Below the pieces are notes generated by a model. That model searched no databases. It was given only the letters and a program-made list of their open reading frames with translations, and was not told the origin of the DNA. Both the position numbers and the translations under genes were made by a program. Shown in pieces: positions 47,185 to 58,640 of a DNA stretch of 64,000 nucleotides. Position 1 is the first letter of the stretch. Each line of letters starts with the position of its first letter. Source of the DNA: Phoronis australis (Eukaryota; Phoronida; Phoronidae); NCBI GenBank assembly GCA_002633005.1, contig NMRA01000559.1, positions 62,001 to 126,000 of the forward strand, given 5' to 3'.

Positions 47185-48487
47185 GATATTGCTCATAAGA
47201 AAAAAAAGTACAGTTCTCGAGAGAAAAATGCTTAATGAGGAAGGACTTATGACTTGAGCGTAAAAAGAAATGTCTTCCTGAACATTGTAAGTAGTCAAAA
47301 CACCCAAGTGCTGTTCGTGAGACTGGCTAGCCTGAATTCTACATCAACCTGTTGCTGGTGTCTAGATTAACAAACAAGGTTTGTGTTTGTGGTCCAGAGC
47401 TTACATGCACCAAAGGTTGTGAGCTGATAACCTTGAGCCTTCCACTTGATAAAGGTTGACAGGTGCTCAAAATACTTCCTATCTGTTTGGCTGGCTCTAA
47501 GCCTGTAAAGCTGCTGATCACATAATGCAACAATCACTGACTAGCAACTCCTATTGCTTTTAGGCCTCTGGGTTGTACACTATGTAGGTTTCCAGGGGCG
47601 CTTCCATGGAGGACGACACCTTGAAACAATGCCCCCTTATCTGCTTGACTGATTGCTGTGTTTACTCTATGATTCAGTCCATGTCCATCATAGCACCATT
47701 TGATTATCTCTCTGTCTTTGAGAGGACAGTGCAGTGTTTACATTACAAAGCCTGTCTGTTGATTCTGGGGTGTCAGGAATGCAGAGGTTCATCCCACTGT
47801 GGTCAGTGGGTAGGTCCTTCATTGGAGTAGTACACTTCAAAAGGTGCTGAAGACATGCCGCAGACGTGGTGGAGAATTTGTTTTTTTAAATGATACTAAA
47901 GTAGATGCCTGAACAGTGGATAGACACTACCATAGAGGGGGTAACCAGGTAGCACCCTTGGACAGTGAATTTGCCCTGTATTCTGTCTGATGTGGTTTTG
48001 TGGAGAAACTGGTCATTATAGTAAATGCTGTCGAGAAAGAGGTTGCCATTGCACGTATCCTGCCTCAATGCTAGAATTTGTTTGGTTACCCGGCATGTTA
48101 CTGCTATCCCCAACCCATCCGCCTCATGTGAAAGAACATTGTCCTTGGACTTCAGTCAGTGCCCATATTTGTTCAAGGTCCCTGAGATACTTACATGTGG
48201 GCAAAATATACGGGGACAGATGTGTCACTTTCAAGGGTGTTTTTTCAAAACCAATCCTCAACAAAAAGCCCTCTTTTCAACAAAATTTCTTACCAAAGGG
48301 TTTATTTATCGGTTTGGATTTTGATTATCAGGTCCGAGCGTTTCACATTCTGTACTCACCTGTTGGGTTTAAAGGCTAGTTAAAAGGCTTGTATATTGAT
48401 TGTGTGTAACGAAAAAACCTCTAGAAAGGGTGTCTTTTTCATAAAAACGATAAAGTTTCCTCTCATTCAAACAAAAAATATTTGCCG

Positions 48488-48670
48488 AAATGGTACTTTT
48501 CTACTTTACAAAAGCTCACTGTGTCATTAAAGATGTTCAAAATTTCATCAGGCATTTCTTGATGACAGCTGTACAATATTAAGTATGCGAGTAATTTTCT
48601 TAATGTTTACTTTTGTTGAAAAATTTCACGGAATAAATTTATCCCTGGTCCACCATATTGTGTTGTATAT
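48488..48670. mobile_element. Probable copy of the AATCTCACCAATTT MITE family
   Basis: Ends with GGTCCACCATATTGTGTTGT, matching the GGACAAGTG/CCATACTGTGTCC side of the family. The left part is diverged. Confidence 0.45.
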
Positions 48671-48749
48671 AGACGAAACTTAACTTAGAGGGTACCTTTC
48701 AATCATAGCAACTCTTATAGGGTGTATTGTTATCATGCTAACTTTCTGA

Positions 48750-49185
48750 ACGACTGGATGTCCCAACCCCACACACTGCTAGATCCCTGAGTCATGTCTC
48801 TAGCTCCTTTATATCTATACACCGTATTAATAAAGCATGAAAATGGTTCCAGGTTCTCAGTGTAAAGAACCCAGGACAGGTCTGATACAATGTGTACCAG
48901 ACCGTCTGATACAGTGTGTACCAGACCTTCTGATACAGTGTGTACCAGACCTTCTGATACAGTGTGTACCAGACGTTCTGATACAGTGTGTACCAGACCC
49001 TCTGATACAGTGTGTACCAGACCCTCTGATACAGTGTTACCAGACCTTCTGATACAGTGTGTACCAGACCCTCTGATACAGTGTGTACCAGACCTTCTGA
49101 TACAGTGTGTACCAGACCGTCTGATACAGTGTGTACCAGAACGTCTGATACAGTGTGTACCAGACCATCTGCAATTATTTATAGA
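48750..49185 (+). mobile_element. 5'-truncated SINE, copy 3, expanded by an internal minisatellite
   Basis: Shares CTGCTAGATCCCTGAGTCAT, ATTAATAAAGCATGAAAATG and TTCCAGGT with SINE copies 1 and 2 and ends, like copy 2, in CTGCAATTATTT. The tRNA-like head is missing. Between body and tail lie about 12 units of a 24-bp repeat (48881-49167). Confidence 0.78.
48881..49167 (+). repeat. 24-bp minisatellite derived from the SINE 3' end, about 12 units
   Basis: Unit TCTGATACAGTGTGTACCAG plus ACCT/ACCG. SINE copies 1 and 2 contain a single equivalent (GTATAATATGTACCACCAGA; CAACATGTATCAGACCGCCT), so the array grew from the SINE tail. One unit has lost 2 bp. Because 24 is a multiple of 3 the frame stays open (IQCVPDLL repeats), but that is a by-product of periodicity. 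Confidence 0.9.
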
Positions 49186-49204
49186 TGACCATTATTTCAA
49201 TACC

Positions 49205-49365
49205 ATGTAACAGCGCCAGTTATGAAGAACGGTGCGTAAAGCACCATAGTGTCTCAAAGCTTCATATGAATGCGATCAGTCATTTCTGATGATGTTCCAA
49301 AGTTAGCCAAATTTGGACTTTTGTCTCGGGTCCTTCGTAATCTTAACCTGCCGTCCTTTTTTCTT
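49205..49365 (+). mobile_element. Right-half copy of the 541-bp MITE
   Basis: Shares TTCATATGAATGCGATC, GATGTTCCAAAGTTAGCCAA and the terminus GGGTCCTTCGTAATCTTAA with 22040-22164. It follows directly on the SINE, so one may have inserted next to or into the other. Confidence 0.65.
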
Positions 49366-50099
49366 GTATAGACATTCCAGGTTGTCTCCAAAACAAATTT
49401 CCACATCGTTTGTGTTTGGCTTTTGTGAATTTGTCCAACCTCACTTCATTTACATTTTTTGAAGGGGATCATTCAAGGGTTGCTAGCGTATGTTGCTATG
49501 AATGTCCCTGCAGAGGCGGTGTGTGATTTTTGGTCGAGAGATTTTGGGAATTGGTTCATTGTCTTTTTTGTTAAATATTTCACCCTTATCATCAATAGAA
49601 CATCTCTACAGTTCTACGCCCTTGTTTCGATCCAGGGCATTCTTCTTTTGAAGCAAATCTGATTTTTGATAGGATAAATGGTCCCCAATTAAATGGATCA
49701 CTATCAGTCAATATTGATACAACTGTATTGGAGTTGCCTTGAGGGCACAAGACTAAACACCCATGAGTCATGGGCCAAGTATTGGAAATTGTTTTACTGC
49801 ACCTCTTGTTTGGCTGTAACTGTTCAGATGTGACACTAAGAGTTGACCATATAATGTCGAGAGTGTATACTCGTGGTGTTGAGGATGCAGATTCTGTGTT
49901 TCTTGATGAGGTTAGTAATTTCAAGTTGTCCCATCCTGAGACATGAGTACCAGCCCAGCAGTGTTTAGTCAATAGTGTTTTGTGTTCATAGAGCAGTTTT
50001 CAGCTTTCTTTACGCACCATTGGGCTTTAGGCGTTGCACTATATCACCTTGTATTCCCAGTCTCTCTTTACATGAATTAAATTGCGGAAAATTGCATGT

Positions 50100-50347
50100 A
50101 TTTATTATGCAATATGGTGGACAACAGAAACGCCATTTTGTCATTTTCTTTCCTTATATAAGATGCGCAGTGGCAAATTCATATGCTTTTCCATGTTCCA
50201 AGTCCGTATGTATATAGCACAATTATCATTTCACAACATTTGTTTTAAAACTGTGAGCTTTCACTACAATGTTAGAAGCCTTGGAAAATGAAAAGAGTCA
50301 ATTTTGGCAATTATTTACGGTCAGAATTTTTGTAGGTTTTACCGTAT
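50100..50347. mobile_element. Copy of the AATCTCACCAATTT MITE family
   Basis: CAATATGGTGGACAACAG near the left and CCTTGGAAAATGAAAAG, then GGTTTTACCGTA at the right, match other copies. Confidence 0.6.
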
Positions 50348-52469
50348 CTGTCCTCCGAATGCAAGCAAAGTGTGAGTTCCACTAAGAATGCCAGGAAGGT
50401 GGCATCTCAATTTAAAAAACTACCCACAAATGCTTAGCTGTATTGTTCTTTATATTCTCCACTCAGCAAAATGTGCTGTTTGTGGACTGCAGCATTGTTT
50501 ATTTTCTTACCTCACTGTCTTGAAGAGCCTATTTGCAGATGTGGCTGTAGACAGCTCTGAGTTACCCTCAGTGACATTTTGCTGGAATCTTACAAGCACT
50601 AACCAGTTAACTTGTACTTGAAGTGATCACCTGCATACCCTGTTAATTACCAGACTAGAATGGATGTTTGTATGGTAATGCAGATGTTCTGGCTGAGGGT
50701 TTAACTCGGTGATGAGCCAGACTTTGACAAACAGCCCTTTCCCATATAGTTAACTTCGCTACTACCAAAGCTTCGGTGTTAATTCTTGTTAACCACGAAG
50801 TTAGACATTAGTGTTCCCATCAGCTTCGGACAGCAAAGTTGTTGCAAGGCAATGCTAAAATGACTTTTGGTCATGTGGCCTTACTCTTTTTGTCACAGCT
50901 TGCCATCTAACGTGGCAAGGACCTCTCCCTCTCCCCAAATGGAAACTAGAACGTCGATCTCACAAGAGTTGCCAGGAGGACAATGTACATGTATTACAAA
51001 GTGGACTCTTGAGCTGGCTAACAGCTTATCCAAACAAAGGTGATATGGTGTGGCAGGCACTCGTTTTGCATACACTATATGTTCAGCTATATTTTTAATG
51101 TAAAGAATCTCACATGAAACAGAATGCTTACACTGCCAAAATAACAATTATTAGTAATGAAATGGTAACCAGTCACTGCCCACTGTTGGCAAATGCAAGC
51201 AGTGACCCAGTGTAGTGAACCGTCGAAGCTTCGATGTTAAATTCACCTCTTTACGTTGTACTTAAGTTGCTCTGTTAACGTCAATTCAAGACCGAAGTTT
51301 AGTGTTCCCAGTGTGAAAGGTCTGTCAAGTTCCCTTGGCGATGATCACCTTGTGAATGCCATGAAGCTGCCTTTACTAAAAATGATTTTAATTTGAGGCC
51401 ACTTCGGGTGTGAAACTAGTGTTCCTTTCTTAGATGACAAGAAGTGATATCTGGCTTTGGGAAGTACAGAAAGTTCGCTGTTACTTGAGAGTATGCTAGG
51501 TGTACCAACCCCACCTGTTGAGCTTAGTCTCAACTACTTTAGAAACAATTGTCAGTTCGTACCAGGGCCCCAGAGTCTAATCTTCAACTCGTACTCGACT
51601 GAGACTTGAAATTTTTATACTTTCTGTTTCATGATTTTTGAAGCTTGCCATGCCTTTAGTTAATTTTGAGTCCTGTTTTGAGTACGTAGATTATACTCTT
51701 TGCACAAAAATCACTTATAACATGATTGATAGGGAACATGTTCAGACCAGGGCCCGAGGTCTAAACTCCAAACTTGAAATGGAACTTGGGAAAATTGTGT
51801 TTGACATTGTCGTTCTACATTATTGATCTCGAGATATGTGTGTATTATTCTGTGCTGGAGTACATCATGGTTTATGCTGATGAGCTTCTAATACAGGTTC
51901 GCACTTGACGACCCCGAGACTTTGAGCTACAAATTGGAGGAAAACTTGAGATCTTGAGTGCAAGCTCAGACTTGTAGCTTTAATGCATGGGTCATCAAGT
52001 ACAAACTAGGATTCAAATATCATTCAGTACCTAAGCACAGAATACTAGACACTTATCTCGAGTTTGTAATAAATTAATGGTAATTTGATATCATAAATAA
52101 TTTCGATTTCAAGTTCAAAGATTAGTCCCTGGGGTTAGATTTGTAACTGTAATTTGGCTAAATCGAGAAAAAAATTGACACAAGTTTGTCAGCTTTCAGC
52201 AATTGACCTATTGCAAGCTCCGCCCCCTTGCGAAATGTCGACAAACAATAAGTTTTACCCAACAACGTGCTGTTTATGGGGTAAAATGGCGACTTGGAAG
52301 CGCAGGTATGTCGAGAATGCTGCGTTGTGATTGGTCAATTAAGCCGTCACTCAAAATCCTGGTGATTGGTTAATTCTGGCTTTGAACGTGTTTTTACTGG
52401 AGTCTGGCTGAGGTACTGTACACATCAGCTAGCTTTAAGTTCCCTCAGAAATCAGAATATGTTAGCTTT

Positions 52470-52770
52470 ACCCGAACCTGGAGACTTTGTATTGGAGAGA
52501 TCCTAACATACATAGTCCAAGGGAGTTTACTGTTTTATTAGAAAGTCTCCGGTTTTGGACAGGCTCTAGAATTTGAGACACGGAAACTCCCGCAAAAATT
52601 GCATTTTCTTGATTCTGGAATTTGGGACAAGGGCGACTTTGGCGTTCACCGTATTGCTTGAATTTCGAGCAATGTGGTTTCAATTCACGCAGTTGGTAAT
52701 TATGCCGTCTTTCCAATGATTCTTGAAGGAAGGTCAATATTGGCTATTTCTAGAATTTGGGACGAGCTCC
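52470..52770. repeat. Dispersed repeat with inverted partner at 58435-58640
   Basis: Words such as CTCCCGCAAAAATTGCATTT, GATTCTGGAATTTGGGACAA and GAAGGTCAAT recur, reverse-complemented and diverged, at 58435-58640 (TTTTTGCGGGAGTTTCTGTC; TTGTCCCAAATTTCAGAATC; ATTGACCTTC). Non-coding as far as visible. Confidence 0.6.
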
Positions 52771-53541
52771 GATCTTGAGCAAAATAATTAATTTTTCACA
52801 AACCCAAATTGGAGTGGTTTCACCGTATCACGTGCACATATCTCCTATCCTTAATTTTTCATCTTGTCTTGTGGATTACAAACTTACAAGGTGTATAAAG
52901 GCTTTCAACTGTTTTCCCCGTTCAACCGGTGACCATCATTCTGAAAAACTTAAGTTGTGATGCTGTTATGTCAAAGAATTTGCTGGTAGTGATAGTGTTT
53001 ACTGAGACACCCTCTCATGTTTCCATAATAGACATTCTAACCATGTGAAGGCTTGGTGTACACTGTTTGGATATGATGGTATGTGGCGGTGGTATTATGT
53101 TATTAAACCCACATGTACTATGCCATCTGTAAAAACTTGAAAGTTTTTTGCCTGGACTACATTTTATGGGTCTTTTTAGAGTTTGACTTGAGCTGGTTAT
53201 CATTGTCAGAGATTTATATACTCAAAGTATCTCAAAGTGGGTATTTGGTGACAATCTCTGCCAAAAGCCTAATGATCTTTGAATTCCAGATTGGTGGCTT
53301 TAAAATTAGCGATAAGGAAATCTCATGCTTAAATTAACAACTTGAACTTGTCAGTGCTGTTCCAGACTTCTTAGATTCGTATATAGCAGGGCATTGAAAT
53401 TATCTCCTCATTATTTCTACGAGTTTGTTACTTCTAGTTGCAATCCCAATGAACTGAGTCAAGTTCGACTTGGAAGCTCCAAGTCAATGTAAGGTTGTTT
53501 AAATTGCCCTGTTGCATGAATTAGTTTTGTAGGCTTGAAGC

Positions 53542-53651
53542 GGTAATGCTCTCATATAACATGCCCGAAGTTTGAGAACCAGTTTTCTCCACTGAATGAC
53601 GGGCATCAAACTGGTTCTCAAAATATGGGCACGTTATATCAGACTATTGCC
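53542..53651. mobile_element. Palindromic foldback element of the GAGAACCAGTTT family
   Basis: GTTTGAGAACCAGTTT, a spacer with CCACTGAATGACGGGC, and AAACTGGTTCTCAAAATATG, bounded by GGTAATGCTCTCATATAACA and CGTTATATCAGACTATTGCC. About 110 bp. Confidence 0.75.
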
Positions 53652-54848
53652 CTTGGAAGCAGCCACATCATGTTGAGAACGGATGGACATTCATTTTAAA
53701 TGCACCTTGTTAACGGTGCTATCCAAAGGAGCATAGGTAGCAAAGAAAATAAATTGCTGCTGGTTTTCCCAGGTTGTTCATCCTCTTACAAAGGTGCAAT
53801 ACTCAACGTACTTTGTTTTAAACTACGTTTTTTAGCCAGAAGGGCATATATCACAAAAAATAAATTGGTGTGCCGTTACATCTTCGTGCAAAGGAGTTCT
53901 TAGCGCACTTTTGCATGATTTTTGTTGTTCAGAAAGCTGGACGCACTTGGATCGTAAGAATAATCAAAGTTAAACTGGCTGCAATCCTGTCACGAAAACA
54001 ATTTTTTACACCACTTTCGGTTATAAAATTGGTCTCAAATTGTTCCTTGGTTAAATCGGAGGGAATTCAGAAGTCCAAAAAAAGGTTCGATAGTTCGTTA
54101 TTGCTCGAGACCGGACTCTTTTAGTTGACTTGTAACGGCCTGTCATTTTTACCAGTGAACATGGTCTTGAGGAGTGGTAGTTTTGCAAGCCAAGAAAACA
54201 CTTCCGTGCTTCCCAGGTGATTAACGAGCGAGGTGAGACCAATTTTATATCATTAAGAGATCTAAAACAAAAGTACAGCTTTTTGTGGACGGAATGCGGA
54301 TGGTTATCCACTTAAATTTAAATTATCCAGGTAGTAATGCAATCTTGCAGTTTCCAAGTAGAGAACTGGCCGTGGACAACATTTAGAAAGAGTCTGCCTT
54401 TCATATGTTGGGGTTTTGTTTTTTCTACGCATACTGGTGCTGCAGCTACAATTTTGTTACCTTCAATGACTTATCTTCCTTACATTTAAAGGCCAATATT
54501 TAGTGGTAGACTTGGACAGGTGTTGCAAGTTTTTGCTTTTCTTTGAATATTCCATCACTGCCTGTCTGTAGGGTTGTGAGTGTGAAAGTGACCCCTTGCT
54601 TGGTAAATTGAATGGTTTTGTGTTTTTTGCTCTTGATACCTGTGATAGTTAATTTTTTCACCGTACAACGCAAACGAGACAATGACAGTGTTGTGTGATC
54701 GTCAGAAGTGTATGCATATTTCTAGCTGTAGATAACATACATCATAATTCACTGAAGTCGCTTTGTCGTATTTTCTGTGGAATACCTGCTCTATGAGGTC
54801 TTGCAAAAGGGTGCTGCTTAATCGACTGAGTTTAGTGCCACCTCAGAG

Positions 54849-55055
54849 TAAATTCTCATCAATTTAGCACAAAAATCATTGCCAAACTCGAGCGTCTTTC
54901 CTTTTTCAAATGCTCCTAACATTGTTGTCAATGCTTGTTTTCTTAAAGCATTGGGCCATGGTAGGTATTCATTGCACTACTAATCTTTAGTTAATGAAAA
55001 AATATGTCCGTCATACTTTGTCATATTATGGTGACGTTCTATGTATTACACCGTA
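54849..55055. mobile_element. Probable copy of the AATCTCACCAATTT MITE family
   Basis: ATTCTCATCAATTTAGCAC on the left, TTTTTCAAATGCTCCTAACA internally and ATGTCCGTCATACTTTGTC on the right correspond to the 46841-47050 copy. Confidence 0.55.
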
Positions 55056-55447
55056 TGTCGAAACCTGTAATTAGCCGCTAAGGGTTCGAGACAGCCTGGT
55101 TGATGGCGCGGAAACTCCTCATGGTTGTAGGCCTGATCCTTAGGTTGGGTTTAATTTGACTTTCCTGGCAAAAGGTTTGCTGGATTATTTTTGTGCGCCA
55201 CTGTTATTTCATTGCTCAGTAGCCAATAGTCCACTGTTGCAAACATTTGGTCTTCAAAGGAAGCATTTGGTTGTATGTTTGTGTGTGCTATCATTTGTAT
55301 TATATTTATGGAAATGTGCTGCGTAGAAGTGTGACTCCCAGTGTTGCAGATGTACCCGTTGTAAACATTGCCCTATATTTCACTCAACTCCCTGTGGGCA
55401 GATTGTGATCGTTTTCTAGATGTACAATCCCTTTGCGTCCATTGCAG

Positions 55448-55766
55448 GATGTGACCTTGGACGACGCCATGTGTGAGCAGGACTCGCGCGACTCTCCCGG
55501 CCTGCCAGCGCAGTCACCCTCGCCACGCAGAGTCAGCGGCTACGGCGAGTTTGGCCTACAAAAGTCGCATAGTAACATCAGCATGCCATCAACGTTCAAC
55601 CGTCCCAAAAAGAGCAACTCAATAGGCAGTATTAACAGCGAGTGCGTCGACTCGCCCATGGTCGACCAAGATGACATACTATCGCTGACGCAGGATGTGC
55701 GCAACTTCTCTGACGCTTTGGCCAAACTTAAGTCAGTCTTCCTCGATGACATGGTCTCCAATGAAG
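55448..55766 (+). CDS. ARHGAP29/ARHGAP45(HMHA1)/GMIP-like Rho GTPase-activating protein, N-terminal coding exon
   Basis: A 319-bp exon bounded by TTGCAG|GATGTG and GAAG|GTTTGT, entering in phase 0 and leaving after the first base of a codon. Its composition is clearly more coding-like (higher GC and CpG) than the surrounding intron. The 106 residues are Ser/Pro-rich (PAQSPSPRRVSG; FNRPKKSNSIGS) and end in an amphipathic helix, DILSLTQDVRNFSDALAKLK. That helix, placed after a Ser-rich leader, matches the start of the F-BAR-like region in human ARHGAP45 and its paralogues ARHGAP29 and GMIP (D-V-x-x-F-x-x-x-L-x-x-L-K pattern). The family goes on to C1 and RhoGAP domains, which would lie to the right; no further exon was found up to 64000. 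Linkage with RPF1 and SLC35A3 favours this family. Confidence 0.6.
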
Positions 55767-57894
55767 GTTTGTAGATGTGTGAAGGTCCACGTGAACCTTC
55801 AGATATGTTTCATTTCACCTTCCTGGGATAATCTTCACTTGGCGCCAGCTCATGCGAGTTGTACTGCACTTTTCAAAACAGTCCATGCATTTACGATTTT
55901 GTTCTTGTAAAATCCAGTATGACTTGTTCACAAGATCTTTATGGCCACTTACTCTTTTTATCAGCTCTGTAGTGGTTGAAAAGTACTGGACAATTACTGA
56001 CCTTGGGTTTTGAGGGTGTGCCTGGTTTAAAGTACAACATCTAAATTTTTATTGTTGCCATTATAAAATGTGCAATGAATTTACTAGAATATCAGTTTTA
56101 GTAGTGGCATATTCATGCCAGCTTGACCCATATAAATCATAAACCTGTTGTCGAGGACATTTCTATTGATTGCATTTACCTGAGCTTGTGATGCTGCTTG
56201 TTTACACATCTAAACGGTTCATAGTTGAGTGAAGAGAGTCTTGTTATGTCTTTTGTTCTTGCTTTCATCTAATATTGAATATTAGAGGAAGGTTTGGTGT
56301 ACTCCTGGTGAAAATAGAATAAAATAAACAATCCAGGCTGTCTCTTCTTTGTTCTCCGCTCATAATAGGCAAAACTATATTGTAGCAGTTAACGTTTATT
56401 TTATCCAAATAATTATTCGCAATTTTACCCAATCGGTATTAGCGACAGTGTCGCATGTACACCTCACGTCACGGGACTATTAAATATTAATTCTGTTTCA
56501 AGCTCGATTTGATGGATCAACATGTCTCATTAACGGCAACATCTGTATGAATCATTGTAGTAATTCGTAATGCAACGTGGTGGAAAGTAAATTCGTTGGA
56601 ATTTTTTCTTCGTTTCGCACATCCTTGGTAAAATTTTGATTGTTGGTAGCGAATCGGCTCTTGAAATGTCGGAATTAGCAATTTGCCCATAGTTTTGTGG
56701 GGGAATGACTAAAGAATCTGCGTCACATATCACTTTTATTAGGTGATTTGTGTCATGCATTACGTATTCTGCAAAATAGATCAAGACTCTTGATAGTTTT
56801 CATAGGTTACAGGGCATGCTTTAAGTTCAGAGTGAAATTTGTAACATTCCGCACAAAGTTGAAAGGGTTGAAGTTCTGACTAACTCACATCTGAAAGATT
56901 CCTCAAGTCTAAACATATTTGCGGATGGAATGTCAGATATGGTGGGACTCCCATTTTGAAATTACCACGGGCTTGGTTTGTTCACTCTTTTACCTTTGAA
57001 ATTACTGAAATTGCGTGATCCTTCTCGTAGGTGGCATTCTAAAGCTGCTTACAATTCCGTTGCCAAACTAAATGGGTATATATCGTTAACATTTGGGTTA
57101 ACGCCTCGGGCGCTTGAATTGGTGAAGCTGGAAATCAGGGGTGGGTGCTTAAATCGTAAGTTTCAGTTAATTGGGGTTGGGTTCATAAGCATAGAATAAG
57201 AGGCCGGGGCTGACTGTAGTCTTGGTAAGTATCAGTTTCACAGCAGAGACGCCAACAGAATGCAATGTCCTCTGACAACTGTAGTTCCTGCCGTAACTAC
57301 CTTCTAGATTCATCTGCATTTGGAAACCTTCCTTACTGTTTTAAGTATCAGTTCTGTAAAGTAAATGACGGTTGGGTGCCAGCCTCAACTATGTGTGCTT
57401 ATAGGTAAAAACTGTTCAGTTTGGGACACGGTTGGCATGCTGGTGGAATTTATTTTGTCAAATTTCTCAACAAAAATAACTTTTACCATGGTTTGTATGT
57501 AGGAGCTATTATGAAACATTTGGTAAAATTTTAAACAAGTGGAACAGTGAGGCAAGCCTCTGAAAAATCCAAATATTGCGATTTTAGCAATTGTCTCTCT
57601 AATTGAAATTTTTTATCGTAATATTCTCAAAAGTAGTGGGGTGGTTGCTTCGTACCAAAAGTACGGGATTGGAACTTGCTTGAGCGTGGGCATTAACCCT
57701 AATATTTACTGTACATTAATTTTTGTAAACTACAATGTTTAAATATCTCTTTTCCTAAGTGCTTTTGTTTAATTTTTTTGCTTTAAAACTTTATGTGTTT
57801 TATTTTTAGAATAGCTAGAAATAGATGTTGAGAAAATGATCTGTTCCAAAGTTTTTAGCTTACTCTAGTACAAGGTGAATTTTACACTTTAGAC

Positions 57895-57990
57895 AGCAAT
57901 AGTCACTTATTGGGATTCCAGATTTTGAGAACCAGTGTGATGCCCATTATTCAGTTGAGAAAACTGGTTCTCAAAATGCAAGACCCCTGT
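57895..57990. mobile_element. Palindromic foldback element of the GAGAACCAGTTT family
   Basis: AGCAATAGTCACTTATTGGG, TTTTGAGAACCAGTGTGATG, CCCATTATTCAGTTGAG and AAACTGGTTCTCAAAATGCA in order; the right terminus is eroded. Confidence 0.7.
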
Positions 57991-58434
57991 TTTCTTTTTG
58001 CCCTTTGAAGATAAATGCTTGGTTATCTGAATGTAAGTCTGAAGTCTAACACTGATATTTTACAAAAACTGACCCTGACTTCGCGTGTTTCAATTTCCAT
58101 CAAATGCATATAGCTGAAAGTAACAGTATGTGTCAAGATTAATCATATATCACACTGTCATGAGGGCTAATTCTGTAAATACTAATAATGACTGGTAAGG
58201 ACTATTATGCGTCTAATTTTAACTCTAACTCTGTTTGCCTTAGTGGTGATCAGTGGGGGATCTAGGATTTTTTGGGGGCCCAACCGCAAATTTTGACGGG
58301 AGAGTGTCCGACTTTGACGATGTCAGGACTGGAAAGCTATCATCAAGCATCTGTTGAAACACTGCAGTTCGGTTATGTCTCAAAGCTCAGTGAGTGAGTG
58401 AAAGATTTCAGAGCAAAATTGCAGAAGCATTTAG

Positions 58435-58640
58435 TTACTTATTGACCTTCCCAAATCCAGGAATCGCTGAAAGAAACAAAATTACACACTCTGTATACTG
58501 AAAGCACGTTGAAATTTGAGAAATATGGTGAACACCAAAGTTACCTTTGTCCCAAATTTCAGAATCAAGAAATTCAATTTTTGCGGGAGTTTCTGTCTCC
58601 CAAATTCTGGAGACTGCCTCAAATTGGAGAATTTTTATGT
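58435..58640. repeat. Inverted partner of the dispersed repeat at 52470-52770
   Basis: Reverse-complement match to the words listed for 52470-52770; about 200 bp recognisable. Confidence 0.6.

Larger units (their letters stand above)
44813..55447. other. Rest of the long first intron of the ARHGAP29/45-like gene
   Basis: No coding exon recognised. It is filled with dispersed repeats, listed separately where boundaries can be seen. A GC-rich patch at 46610-46660 contains a perfect kappa-B-type word GGGGATTCCC (46615-46624). Confidence 0.5.

Noticed and set aside
48837-49210. Open frames with IQCVPD or DTVCTRPS repeats
   Set aside because: They arise because the 24-bp minisatellite unit is a multiple of three without stops; no start context, splice sites or homologue.
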